From contig DCJQ01000017.1 of NCBI GenBank assembly GCA_002319965.1, positions 9,996 through 73,995 on the forward strand: a stretch of 64,000 nt of DNA. Reading direction: 5' to 3'. A program made the translations under genes and the position numbers. Positions 25,179 through 31,762 of the stretch are shown piece by piece; position 1 is the first letter of the stretch; each line of letters opens with the position of its first letter. Source of the DNA: Megasphaera sp. UBA1696 (GTDB taxonomy: Bacteria; Bacillota; Negativicutes; Veillonellales; Megasphaeraceae). The notes under the pieces were generated by a model. The model worked only from the letters and a program-made list of their open reading frames with translations, did not search any database and was not told the DNA's origin.

Positions 25179-26363
25179 TTACAGGCGTTCTACGATGATA
25201 GCCGTGCCCTGGCCGCCGCCGATGCAGAGGGCAGCAAGACCATAGCGGCCGTTGATTTCCGGTTCAGCCATAGCATAGAGCAAGGTGACGATGATACGAG
25301 CGCCGGAGCAGCCAATCGGATGGCCGAGAGCGATAGCGCCGCCGTGGATGTTGACTTTGTCCATGTTGAGACCGAGTTCGCGGCAGCAGTATACGGACTG
25401 AGCTGCGAAAGCTTCGTTCAATTCGATGAGGTCCATCTGGTCGACGGTCATGCCTGTTTTCTTCATGACTTTGCGAACAGCCGGAACCGGGCCGATACCC
25501 ATGATAGCCGGATCTACGCCAGCCGAAGCCCAATCGATGATGCGAGCCAGCGGTTTGATGCCGAGTTCTTTGGCTTTGTCAGCGGACATGATGACGACAG
25601 CAGCTGCGCCGTCGTTGATGCCGGAAGCGTTACCTGCCGTAACCGTGCCGTCTTTAATGAAGGCCGGGCGGAGTTTGGAGAGCATATCCATGGTGCAGTC
25701 CGGACGGATGAATTCGTCTTTGTCGATGATGACGTCGCCTTTTCTCTTATGAACCGTAACCGGTACGATCTGGCTGTCGAATTTGCCTTCCTGCTGAGCT
25801 TTGTAAGCGTACTGCTGCGAACGGAGAGCCAATTTATCCTGGTCTTCACGCGTTACGCCAAAGCGGCTGGATACGTTTTCAGCCGTTACGCCCATATGAT
25901 AGTTGTTTTCCGTGCAGATCAAGCCGTCACGAAGAAGAAGGTCTTCGAGAACGCCGTTACCCATGCGATAGCCGCGGCGGCCTTTGGCGATGGAGTAAGG
26001 GGCGTTGGACATGGATTCCATACCGCCGGCAACGATGATGTCAGCGTCACCGAGTTTGATCTGCTGCGAAGCCAAGGAAATGGCGCGCATGCCGGAACCA
26101 CAGAGTTTATTTAATGTGAAAGCTGGAACTTCCTGGGGAATTCCCGAGTGAAGGGCAACTTGACGGGCTGTGTTTTCACCGCAACCGGCTTGGAGTACAT
26201 GACCCATGATGACTTCGTCGATCTGATCGACAGGGACACCTGCGCGTTTAATTGCTTCAGTAACCGCAGCAATACCGAGGTCTACAGCGGTAATATCTGC
26301 GAATTGGCCATTGAAGCTGCCGATGGCCGTACGGCAAGCACTTACGATAACAGCATCTCTCAT
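25179..26363 (-). CDS. Acetyl-CoA acetyltransferase (thiolase B)
   Basis: Second thiolase, 394 residues, a paralogue of the gene at 23790. Active-site blocks: NKLCGSGMRAIS, ELNEAFAAQS, GGAIALGHPIGCSGAR and LCIGGGQGTA. It differs from thiolase A at positions that could change chain-length preference: GCSGAR versus GASGAR, and M for L after the active-site Cys block. ATG 26363 is taken from homology (MRDAVIVSACRTAIGSFNG); AGGATGG lies upstream. It precedes thiolase A in transcription order. Having two suggests a division between C4 and longer chain substrates, or differential regulation. Confidence 0.94.
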   Translation of the reverse strand: MRDAVIVSACRTAIGSFNGQFADITAVDLGIAAVTEAIKRAGVPVDQIDEVIMGHVLQAGCGENTARQVALHSGIPQEVPAFTLNKLCGSGMRAISLASQQIKLGDADIIVAGGMESMSNAPYSIAKGRRGYRMGNGVLEDLLLRDGLICTENNYHMGVTAENVSSRFGVTREDQDKLALRSQQYAYKAQQEGKFDSQIVPVTVHKRKGDVIIDKDEFIRPDCTMDMLSKLRPAFIKDGTVTAGNASGINDGAAAVVIMSADKAKELGIKPLARIIDWASAGVDPAIMGIGPVPAVRKVMKKTGMTVDQMDLIELNEAFAAQSVYCCRELGLNMDKVNIHGGAIALGHPIGCSGARIIVTLLYAMAEPEINGRYGLAALCIGGGQGTAIIVERL

Positions 26364-26813
26364 TAGAAAAACCATCCTTTCTGACATGAAACAAAATATA
26401 GAATAATATAGTATATTAAGCCTTGATTGACGGAGCCGCCGCTTACGCAGCTCCTTGGGGGTTACGTTGAAATGAAGAATTTGAGTTCTAAATTTCACAA
26501 TCTCCATGTCTATATAGTACATTTTTTCACAAGTAAATGCAAGAGGAAAATGGATTTTTGCTGTGCCGAATAATCATGATAAAGTAAGAGACAGCGAAAA
26601 GAAGAATGAACACCCCAAATAGTTCGCTATGCATATCATTTTAAAGAGAAAGCCTTCTTTCCGGCTGACGACATCATGGGCAGTCACTTTTTCCAAGAGA
26701 AAGATTTTTTGATAAATAATTAAGAGGGTTATGTATTATATATAATCCTTTAGATGCTTCGTGAAGGGGGCGTTAACGGCCCGTGCTTAGATTGATTCTT
26801 TTATATAAGGAAA

Positions 26814-26846
26814 GGGGCCTGTGAACCGGAACAGTCACAAGGCCCC
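26814..26846. repeat. Palindromic element GGGGCC(T)TGTGA
   Basis: GGGGCCTGTGA pairs with TCACAAGGCCCC with a one-base bulge. The core resembles the 16635-16679 hairpin (GGGGCCTTGTGA), so these may be two copies of a small dispersed palindrome. Confidence 0.5.
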
Positions 26847-26878
26847 AAGCGGAAGGATCGAATCGAAAATGGCAACTA

Positions 26879-26912
26879 AAAAAGCGACTCCACATACGTG
26901 AGGTCGCTTTTT
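26879..26912 (-). terminator. Terminator downstream of the candidate small ORF
   Basis: AAAAAGCGAC/GTCGCTTTTT stem extended by imperfect pairs to 15 bp with an ATAC loop; six T follow on the minus strand. It would end a minus-strand transcript starting near 27030. It can also act on the + strand. Confidence 0.75.
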
Positions 26913-26933
26913 CAGGCATTACAGTCGGACATA

Positions 26934-27014
26934 TTAAAGAAGGTGTGCAATGAAGCTGTACGAAAGCAAAGCACCCATGGAAATAATGATTTTTGCATTT
27001 GCACTTAAGTTTAT
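26934..27014 (-). CDS. Candidate 26-residue hydrophobic peptide (ATA start)
   Basis: On the minus strand, GAGGGAG (ribosome-binding-like) is followed four bases later by ATA. An open frame then encodes NLSANAKIIISMGALLSYSF and six more residues, with a hydrophobic stretch. It stops 22 bases before a strong terminator on the same strand. A TATTAT box lies at 27037-27042. The whole is a compact promoter-SD-ORF-terminator unit. Against it: ATA is a very rare start and the -35 is poor. It could instead be a small RNA. No family recognised. Confidence 0.3.
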   Translation of the reverse strand: MNLSANAKIIISMGALLSYSFIAHLL

Positions 27015-27439
27015 GATTCTCCCTCATTTCTTCTTTATAATATGCCAGCCTAATATTTTAAGTTGTTACTGGATAATGACCGGCTGGTGTTTGATCTCTT
27101 TATCTATAAATATAATAACGCGTGATTAAAATAAAATCAATAGCTGAAAAATGCAATTGTAGGGGGCCTATATAACTTGAACGCAAAAATAAGCGCATAA
27201 AATAGAGAATATCAAGCGAAAAGCGGGAAAATATTTTCGCGTATTAGGCAAAATAATCATTTCTCAAGAAAAAATAAATCAAGAAAAAAGTGAATAAAAT
27301 GATTATTTATTCAAAACCGAAAAATGTTAAATTTTATGTTTAAATAAAGGTACGACTTAAAAAATAAAACAAGATAACGGTGAGATAAGTATTGGCAGGA
27401 ACGTAAAGAATGTTCTATAATGAATATAATAAAGAGAAA

Positions 27440-27477
27440 GGCGGCAGTCCCCCATAGATACCGTTAAGACTGCCGCC
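27440..27477 (+). promoter_or_regulatory. Leader hairpin before the gene at 27506
   Basis: GGCGGCAGTC (27440-27449) pairs perfectly with GACTGCCGCC (27468-27477) around an 18-base loop. It lies 10 bases before TTAGGAGG and has no T run, so it looks like an mRNA leader structure rather than a terminator. Confidence 0.5.
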
Positions 27478-27505
27478 CGTTCATGATGATATTAGGAGGA
27501 ATACG

Positions 27506-28138
27506 ATGGGATTTTTCGACGCGTTTTTTAAAGAGCAGCAGCGCACGAAGAGCGAAGAAATTTATGACCGTGCCCTGCAGATCTTTAATTCACCGGAGCT
27601 GCAAAATGAGGCCTTGTCAAAAGATCTCGCCCGGGAAGTGCTTGCCGGCGAAGACTGTGATCAGGTGAGCGGGGCTTACGGCCGATTTGGCCATGATGTG
27701 ACCAATCCTATTCCCGTCAACGGGCCGAGTGGGGAATTCGTCTACTTATCGCGCCTGCGCCTGCGGCGGACGGGATCGATGGTCTTTTTCCATAACGTCG
27801 GACAGATCGGGCGCATCCATGTTTTTGAATTGACCAACGTCAGCGGTCACTTTGCCGACCGACTGTACGTCGACATGTATCATCCCCGCTGTTCTCGCCT
27901 CTATCCCGAAGGCTATACCCTCGAACGGGAAGCCGTCTTTCCCCGCGGCGTGACGACGACCGTTGCCGATTTTCCTAACGGCCTCTATAAGGCCATTAAG
28001 AAGGAATCGAAACTGCGTCTTGGCATCGATGTGGCCGAACAGGAAAGTGCTCGCATCGACGCGGCAGCAGCTCAGGAATCCCTGGCCGGTCTTCCTGTAA
28101 AAACCATGGCGGCGGTACCGGTCGAACCATTGAAATAA
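27506..28138 (+). CDS. Conserved-looking hypothetical protein (210 aa)
   Basis: I do not recognise a family. The protein is soluble, with no signal peptide or membrane segment. It starts MGFFDAFFKEQQRTKSEEIY. A central block reads NPIPVNGPSGEFVYLSRLRL, followed by GSMVFFHNVGQIGRIHVFEL. Further on is a WD-like VDMYHPRCSRLYPEGYTLE. The compact hydrophobic and Gly/Pro pattern suggests a real folded domain of about 150 residues with an Ala/Glu-rich tail (from about 178). The ATG has AGGAGG at good spacing. It stands alone behind a hairpin leader. Confidence 0.65.
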   Translation: MGFFDAFFKEQQRTKSEEIYDRALQIFNSPELQNEALSKDLAREVLAGEDCDQVSGAYGRFGHDVTNPIPVNGPSGEFVYLSRLRLRRTGSMVFFHNVGQIGRIHVFELTNVSGHFADRLYVDMYHPRCSRLYPEGYTLEREAVFPRGVTTTVADFPNGLYKAIKKESKLRLGIDVAEQESARIDAAAAQESLAGLPVKTMAAVPVEPLK

Positions 28139-28198
28139 GGCAGATCTATGGTATAATTACTACCAGATTAAAGTGTTATCATATGAGGAGGGTCACTG

Positions 28199-28429
28199 AT
28201 GAGAGAGTTACCGAAAGCGCATGAAACGTGGCGCCATTTTAAAAACAATACTTATGAAATCATTACGCTTGCCGAACACACGGAAACGGGTGAAAAGTTC
28301 GTTATCTACAAAGCCCTGCATGATACGATGAAAACCTATGCCCGCCCGTTGAAAGATTTCATGAGCGAAGTGGACAAAGAAAAATATCCTCGTTCGGAAC
28401 AGGATTATCGCTTCGTTAAGATTAAATAG
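28199..28429 (+). CDS. DUF1653 domain protein
   Basis: Small cytoplasmic protein of 76 residues. It shows the DUF1653 pattern: W-RHFKNNTYEIITLAEHTETG, then EKFVIYKALHD and YARPLKDFMSEVD, ending RFVKIK. The function of the family is unknown. GAGGAGGGTCACTG precedes the ATG. Only two bases separate its stop codon from the infC promoter -35, so the two units are packed closely. Confidence 0.8.
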   Translation: MRELPKAHETWRHFKNNTYEIITLAEHTETGEKFVIYKALHDTMKTYARPLKDFMSEVDKEKYPRSEQDYRFVKIK

Positions 28430-28431
28430 CC

Positions 28432-28460
28432 TTGACAGTTTGAAAAAGTACTGCTATAAT
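28432..28460 (+). promoter_or_regulatory. infC operon promoter
   Basis: Near-consensus sigma-70 type promoter: TTGACA (28432-28437), 17-base spacer, TATAAT (28455-28460). Confidence 0.92.
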
Positions 28461-28467
28461 ATAGAAC

Positions 28468-28577
28468 GTTGAAAATAAAGCAGAAGCTATCCGCTTCTCA
28501 CCTTACAAGACGATGGTGTCACTAGGGTCTATGACGGAAACGTAGAGCGGATAGTCATGCTATCCGTTCTTTTTTTA
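28468..28577 (+). promoter_or_regulatory. L20-type attenuator leader of infC-rpmI-rplT
   Basis: The leader can form a terminator: GAGCGGATAG (28545-28554), loop TCATG, CTATCCGTTC (28560-28569), then eight T. An upstream segment GCTATCCGCT (28486-28495) is complementary to the same AGCGGATAG strand and so can form a competing antiterminator. This matches the known logic of Firmicute L20 leaders, where free L20 promotes termination. I infer the L20 role from position; the pairing itself is seen. Confidence 0.82.
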
Positions 28578-28594
28578 TTCGGAGGTGAAAGACA

Positions 28595-29107
28595 ATTAGT
28601 AAGGAATTACGTATCAACGATCAAATCAGAGCCCGTGAAGTACGCGTGGTCAGTGATTCTAACGAACAGCTCGGTGTCATGTCTCTTCGTTCTGCCCGTC
28701 AGATTGCGGAAGAACGGCGTTTGGACTTAGTAGAAGTCGCACCGAATGGCAAGCCGCCTGTCTGCCGTATCATGAATTACGGAAAATACCGTTATGAACA
28801 GCAGAAGCGTGAAAAGGAAGCTAAGAAAAAACAGAAGGTCTTGACATTGAAAGAAGTAAAGCTTCGTCCCAATATCGAAGATCATGACTTCTACGTTAAA
28901 ATGAAAGCTGCGCAGCGTTTCCTGGGTGAAGGCAGCAAAGTAAAGGTTACCATCATGTTCCGCGGCCGTGAAATGAGCCATCCGGAACTGGGCCGTGATT
29001 TGCTGGTTCGATTCGCTGATGAATTGAAAGACACCGCCCATGTAGAAAAAGAACCTAAAATTGAAGGCAGAAACATGACCATGGTCATTGCTGTCAACAA
29101 GAAGTAA
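28595..29107 (+). CDS. infC: Translation initiation factor IF-3 (ATT start)
   Basis: Initiation factor that checks start-codon pairing and prevents early 50S joining. It has 170 residues. No ATG or GTG start lies near the ribosome-binding site: GGAGG (28581-28585) is followed nine bases later by ATT AGT AAG GAA TTA, giving (M)SKELRINDQIRAREVRV, the correct IF-3 N-terminus. ATT is the auto-discriminated infC start known in E. coli and relatives. The linker is EQQKREKEAKKKQK; the C-domain has VKMKAAQRFLGEGSKVKVT and FRGREMSHPELG. The GTG at 28646 would cut off conserved residues. Confidence 0.95.
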   Translation: MSKELRINDQIRAREVRVVSDSNEQLGVMSLRSARQIAEERRLDLVEVAPNGKPPVCRIMNYGKYRYEQQKREKEAKKKQKVLTLKEVKLRPNIEDHDFYVKMKAAQRFLGEGSKVKVTIMFRGREMSHPELGRDLLVRFADELKDTAHVEKEPKIEGRNMTMVIAVNKK

Positions 29108-29123
29108 CAGGAGGACAATTATT

Positions 29124-29321
29124 ATGCCGAAAATCAAAACCCGCCGTGCCGCGGCAAAACGTTTTAAATCAACTGCTACAGGTAAGATCAAACGCATGAA
29201 ACCCTACAAGAGCCATATCTTGGAAAGCAAAACTGCAAAACGGAAACGCAACCTGAGAAAAGCTGCACTCGTATCGCAGTCCATGACCGGCGTCGTTCGC
29301 AAGATGTGCCCGTTCATCTAA
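29124..29321 (+). CDS. rpmI: 50S ribosomal protein L35
   Basis: Basic 65-residue ribosomal protein. It starts MPKIKTRRAAAKRFKSTATG and ends RKMCPFI-like. AACAGGAGG precedes ATG 29124. Standard middle gene of infC-rpmI-rplT. Confidence 0.97.
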   Translation: MPKIKTRRAAAKRFKSTATGKIKRMKPYKSHILESKTAKRKRNLRKAALVSQSMTGVVRKMCPFI

Positions 29322-29366
29322 TTACAGACAGTAAATTTTTTGACATAGATTCGGAGGAATAGACTA

Positions 29367-29717
29367 ATGGCAAGAATCAAAGTTGGCGTTACAGCACACG
29401 CTCGTCATAAAAAAATCTTAAAAATGGCTAAGGGCTATCGCGGTACCCGCAGCCGTCTCTTCAAAAAAGCTAACGAAAGCGTCATGAAAGCGCTCTACTA
29501 CGCTCGTCGTGACCGTCGTGCCAAGAAACGCGAATTCCGTAAATTGTGGATCGCTCGTATCAACGCAGCTACCCGTGCAAACGGCCTCAGCTACAGCCGT
29601 TTCATCTATGGTCTGACCAAAGCCGGTGTCATCGTAAACCGTAAAATGTTGGCTGACCTCGCTGTCAATGATGCAGCTGCCTTCACGAAACTCGTAGAAG
29701 TTGCCAAAGCTCAGTAA
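29367..29717 (+). CDS. rplT: 50S ribosomal protein L20
   Basis: Ribosomal protein of 116 residues, the autoregulator of this operon in Firmicutes. It opens MARIKVGVTAHARHKKILKM with KGYRGTRSRLF, and includes LWIARINAATRANGLSYSRF. TCGGAGGAA precedes the ATG. Confidence 0.97.
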   Translation: MARIKVGVTAHARHKKILKMAKGYRGTRSRLFKKANESVMKALYYARRDRRAKKREFRKLWIARINAATRANGLSYSRFIYGLTKAGVIVNRKMLADLAVNDAAAFTKLVEVAKAQ

Positions 29718-29722
29718 TATCG

Positions 29723-29777
29723 AAAAAAAGAGGATGACGACAAAGTGGTATCATTTTGTCGTCATCCTCTTTTTTTG
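29723..29777 (+). terminator. Terminator of the infC operon
   Basis: Long stem AAAGAGGATGACGACAAA against TTTTGTCGTCATCCTCTTT followed by T, one of the strongest hairpins in the window. Confidence 0.95.
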
Positions 29778-29890
29778 CCCTTTTATAGGCGGTCCTGCCG
29801 CTGGAGGTAATTTCTGTCGTAAAGTCTGGCTATCTTGCGGGGAAACAGGTACAATATAGATGAATCTATAAGAAAGCGCAAGGAGGACGT

Positions 29891-30310
29891 ATGATGGAAG
29901 ATATAAGAACCCTGGCTGTGGCCTATCATCAGGCCGGCAATAACTGTGCAGAGACGGTGGTCAAGGTCTGTAATGACAGCCTGGCCCTGCATCTGCCCGA
30001 TGAAACGCTGCGCATGGTGTCGGTCCTCGGTGGCGGCGTCGCCGGTTCCGGCTGTCTCTGCGGGGCCTTGAACGGAGCCTGTCTCGTCTTAGGCAGCCTC
30101 GTCGGTCGGACGGAGCCCGAGGAAAAGACGAAAGCGGAAATGAATCAGCCCGTTCGGGAATTTCAGAAAATTTGGAGTGAACGCTTCAAAGCGACGTGCT
30201 GTCGTGTGTTAAAGAGCCCGGCTAATGGCGGCCCCGTGTCCTGCGAAACCTTGATGGCCGACACGGCGGTCATGGTCGTCGATTTCATTCGCGAGAAGAA
30301 ACTGGCCTAG
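29891..30310 (+). CDS. C_GCAxxG_C_C family redox-type protein
   Basis: Protein of 139 residues from the TIGR01909/PF09719 type, small Cys-rich proteins thought to have a redox role. Cys residues lie in NNCAETV, the signature GSGCLCGALNGACLVLG, ATCCRVL and VSCETL. There is no signal peptide. Two ATGs (29891, 29894) follow AAGGAGGACGT; either may be used. It is a single gene between the infC terminator and the tRNA cluster. Confidence 0.82.
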   Translation: MMEDIRTLAVAYHQAGNNCAETVVKVCNDSLALHLPDETLRMVSVLGGGVAGSGCLCGALNGACLVLGSLVGRTEPEEKTKAEMNQPVREFQKIWSERFKATCCRVLKSPANGGPVSCETLMADTAVMVVDFIREKKLA

Positions 30311-30364
30311 GGCCTTTGATTCGTGTTGCCGTGGCGCCCGATTCGGATGGACGCCCCGATTTTC

Positions 30365-30392
30365 TTGACTTTTTTGTGGGATATGGTACAAT
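30365..30392 (+). promoter_or_regulatory. Promoter of tRNA-Pro/tRNA-Ser
   Basis: TTGACT, 16-base spacer, TACAAT, with the tRNA starting 17 bases later. Confidence 0.75.
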
Positions 30393-30408
30393 AAACAAGT
30401 CGGGTCAA

Positions 30409-30485
30409 CGGGGCGTAGCGCAGTTTGGTAGCGCGCTTGGTTCGGGACTAAGAGGTCGCAGGTTCAAATCCTGTCGCCCCGACCA
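30409..30485 (+). tRNA. tRNA-Pro (CGG)
   Basis: A 77-nt cloverleaf: acceptor CGGGGCG/CGCCCCG, anticodon stem CTTGG/CTAAG with loop TTCGGGA giving CGG, T-arm CAGGTTCAAATCCTG, encoded CCA. Confidence 0.95.
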
Positions 30486-30538
30486 TATTTTACATATCCG
30501 TATCTATCCCGAAGATACAGCAAAGGATATGTAGACGC

Positions 30539-30630
30539 GGAGAGCTGTCCGAGCGGCTGAAGGAGCATGATTGGAAATCATGTATAGGGCGAACGCTCTA
30601 TCGTGGGTTCAAATCCCACGCTCTCCGCCA
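30539..30630 (+). tRNA. tRNA-Ser (GGA)
   Basis: A 92-nt class II tRNA: acceptor GGAGAGC/GCTCTCC, anticodon stem CATGA/TCATG with loop TTGGAAA giving GGA, a long variable arm (AGGGCGAACGCTCT region), T-arm GTGGGTTCAAATCCCAC, encoded GCCA end. Confidence 0.96.
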
Positions 30631-30642
30631 TACGACGCCGTA

Positions 30643-30682
30643 AGAGACTGTCACATGATTATTCATGAGGCAGTCTTTTTTT
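30643..30682 (+). terminator. Terminator after tRNA-Ser
   Basis: AGACTG (30645-30650) pairs with CAGTCT (30671-30676) around an inner ATGA/TCAT hairpin, followed by seven T. Confidence 0.85.
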
Positions 30683-30776
30683 GTTGCCTAAAAATGGTAA
30701 TGTGCCTGAAAACCCTGTTCACAGGCCGATTCTTTTATGATAAAATAATGAACCATAACAGAGGGAAAGAAGGCTT

Positions 30777-31700
30777 ATGATGAGTAGAATCAAAAGGGAA
30801 GTGGCAGCCTTTATCGCTGACCACCAAAACAATCATTTTGTGATGACGCCAGTGACGATGCGGGAAGTATCGCTCAGGAAGGCGCAGGAACAGATGCTGC
30901 CGAAAGTGGAAATGGAAGATATCGTCGACGGCGTTCTTGATGGGTGCCCGGCCTATCCGGTGCCGGTCCGAGCTTACATTCCCCATACGAGTCGGCCTCT
31001 GCCGGTTTTGATCTATTACCATGGCGGCGGCTTTGTCATCGATACCGTCTCGGTCTATGATCCCGTCTGCCGCCGGATTGCCAAGGCGACGGACCATATC
31101 GTCATCTCTCCGGAATATCGCCTGGCCCCGGAAAATCCCTATCCTGCCGCCTATGACGATGCCTTGGCCGTGGCTCGGCAGTCCCTCTCCTTCTTGGAGG
31201 CTAAGGGCATTGCCCATGAAAAGGATGTGACCTTGTGCGGGGACAGTGCCGGCGGCTGTATGGCCGCCGTTGTCAGCCAAAAATTACAGCACGATACAGA
31301 CTTTCCCTTGAGCCATCAGATTTTGATCTACCCCCTCCTTGATTTTACCGGTTCCTTTCCTTCGTGTCAGGAAAACTGCTGCGACGAAACGGGATTTTCT
31401 GCAGAGAAAATGAAGTGGTATTTCGACCAGTTTTTCCGTGGCCGTGACGAAAAAAGGGCTGCATCGCCCCTTTTTGGCGAGTTGACGCCGTCCATGCCGG
31501 CGACCTTTGTCATTACGACGTCTTTTTGTCCCTTTCATGACGAAGGCTTGGACTACATCGGCCGTCTCAGGGCTCTCGGAGTCCGGGCTGAGACCTATAA
31601 TTACGACAATATGGTTCATTCGTACCTCAACTTTGAAAAGCTTTGTTTTGAAGAAATCGACGATACCTATAAGCGCATGGCAAAGTTTTTGCATGATTGA
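30777..31700 (+). CDS. Alpha/beta hydrolase, HSL/Aes-type esterase
   Basis: Esterase of 307 residues from the hormone-sensitive-lipase group. The oxyanion loop HGGGF (in YYHGGGFVID), nucleophile elbow GDSAGG, a late acid (HDEGLDY) and the His in MVHSYLNF make a full catalytic set. There is no signal peptide, so it should be cytoplasmic and act on short-chain acyl esters. AGAAGGCTT precedes ATG-ATG. It stands in its own unit between tRNA-Ser and the zinc-ribbon gene. Confidence 0.88.
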   Translation: MMSRIKREVAAFIADHQNNHFVMTPVTMREVSLRKAQEQMLPKVEMEDIVDGVLDGCPAYPVPVRAYIPHTSRPLPVLIYYHGGGFVIDTVSVYDPVCRRIAKATDHIVISPEYRLAPENPYPAAYDDALAVARQSLSFLEAKGIAHEKDVTLCGDSAGGCMAAVVSQKLQHDTDFPLSHQILIYPLLDFTGSFPSCQENCCDETGFSAEKMKWYFDQFFRGRDEKRAASPLFGELTPSMPATFVITTSFCPFHDEGLDYIGRLRALGVRAETYNYDNMVHSYLNFEKLCFEEIDDTYKRMAKFLHD

Positions 31701-31762
31701 AAGGAATTGCTTATAATAGAAATAAAAAAGTCTGCTTGTGTATACGGAAAGGATGTGCCAGT

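Larger units (their letters stand above)
26364..27505. other. 1.1-kb AT-rich intergenic region
   Basis: No long gene is convincing here. It contains the promoter side of thiolase B (26364-26525), a palindromic element at 26814-26846, a terminator at 26879-26912, and a possible 26-residue minus-strand peptide gene at 26934-27014. After that comes about 400 bases of very AT-rich sequence (27080-27420), then a hairpin leader for the gene at 27506. The long minus-strand frame over 26773-27027 runs through the terminator and is rejected. The AT-rich part may hold promoters or bind nucleoid proteins. Confidence 0.5.

Noticed and set aside
25320..26114. Long + strand frame opposite thiolase B (and a similar one opposite thiolase A)
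   Set aside because: Antisense shadow of a conserved gene; its apparent length follows from codon bias on the true strand.
26761..26880. tmRNA-like fragments (GGGGGCGTTAACGG and a GGATCGAATC T-loop-like run)
   Set aside because: Spacing is far too short, there is no tag reading frame and no CCA end.
26773..27027. 84-codon minus-strand reading frame
   Set aside because: It runs through a strong terminator hairpin and a second palindrome, has an unnatural Cys/His/Lys-rich start, and shares no family pattern.
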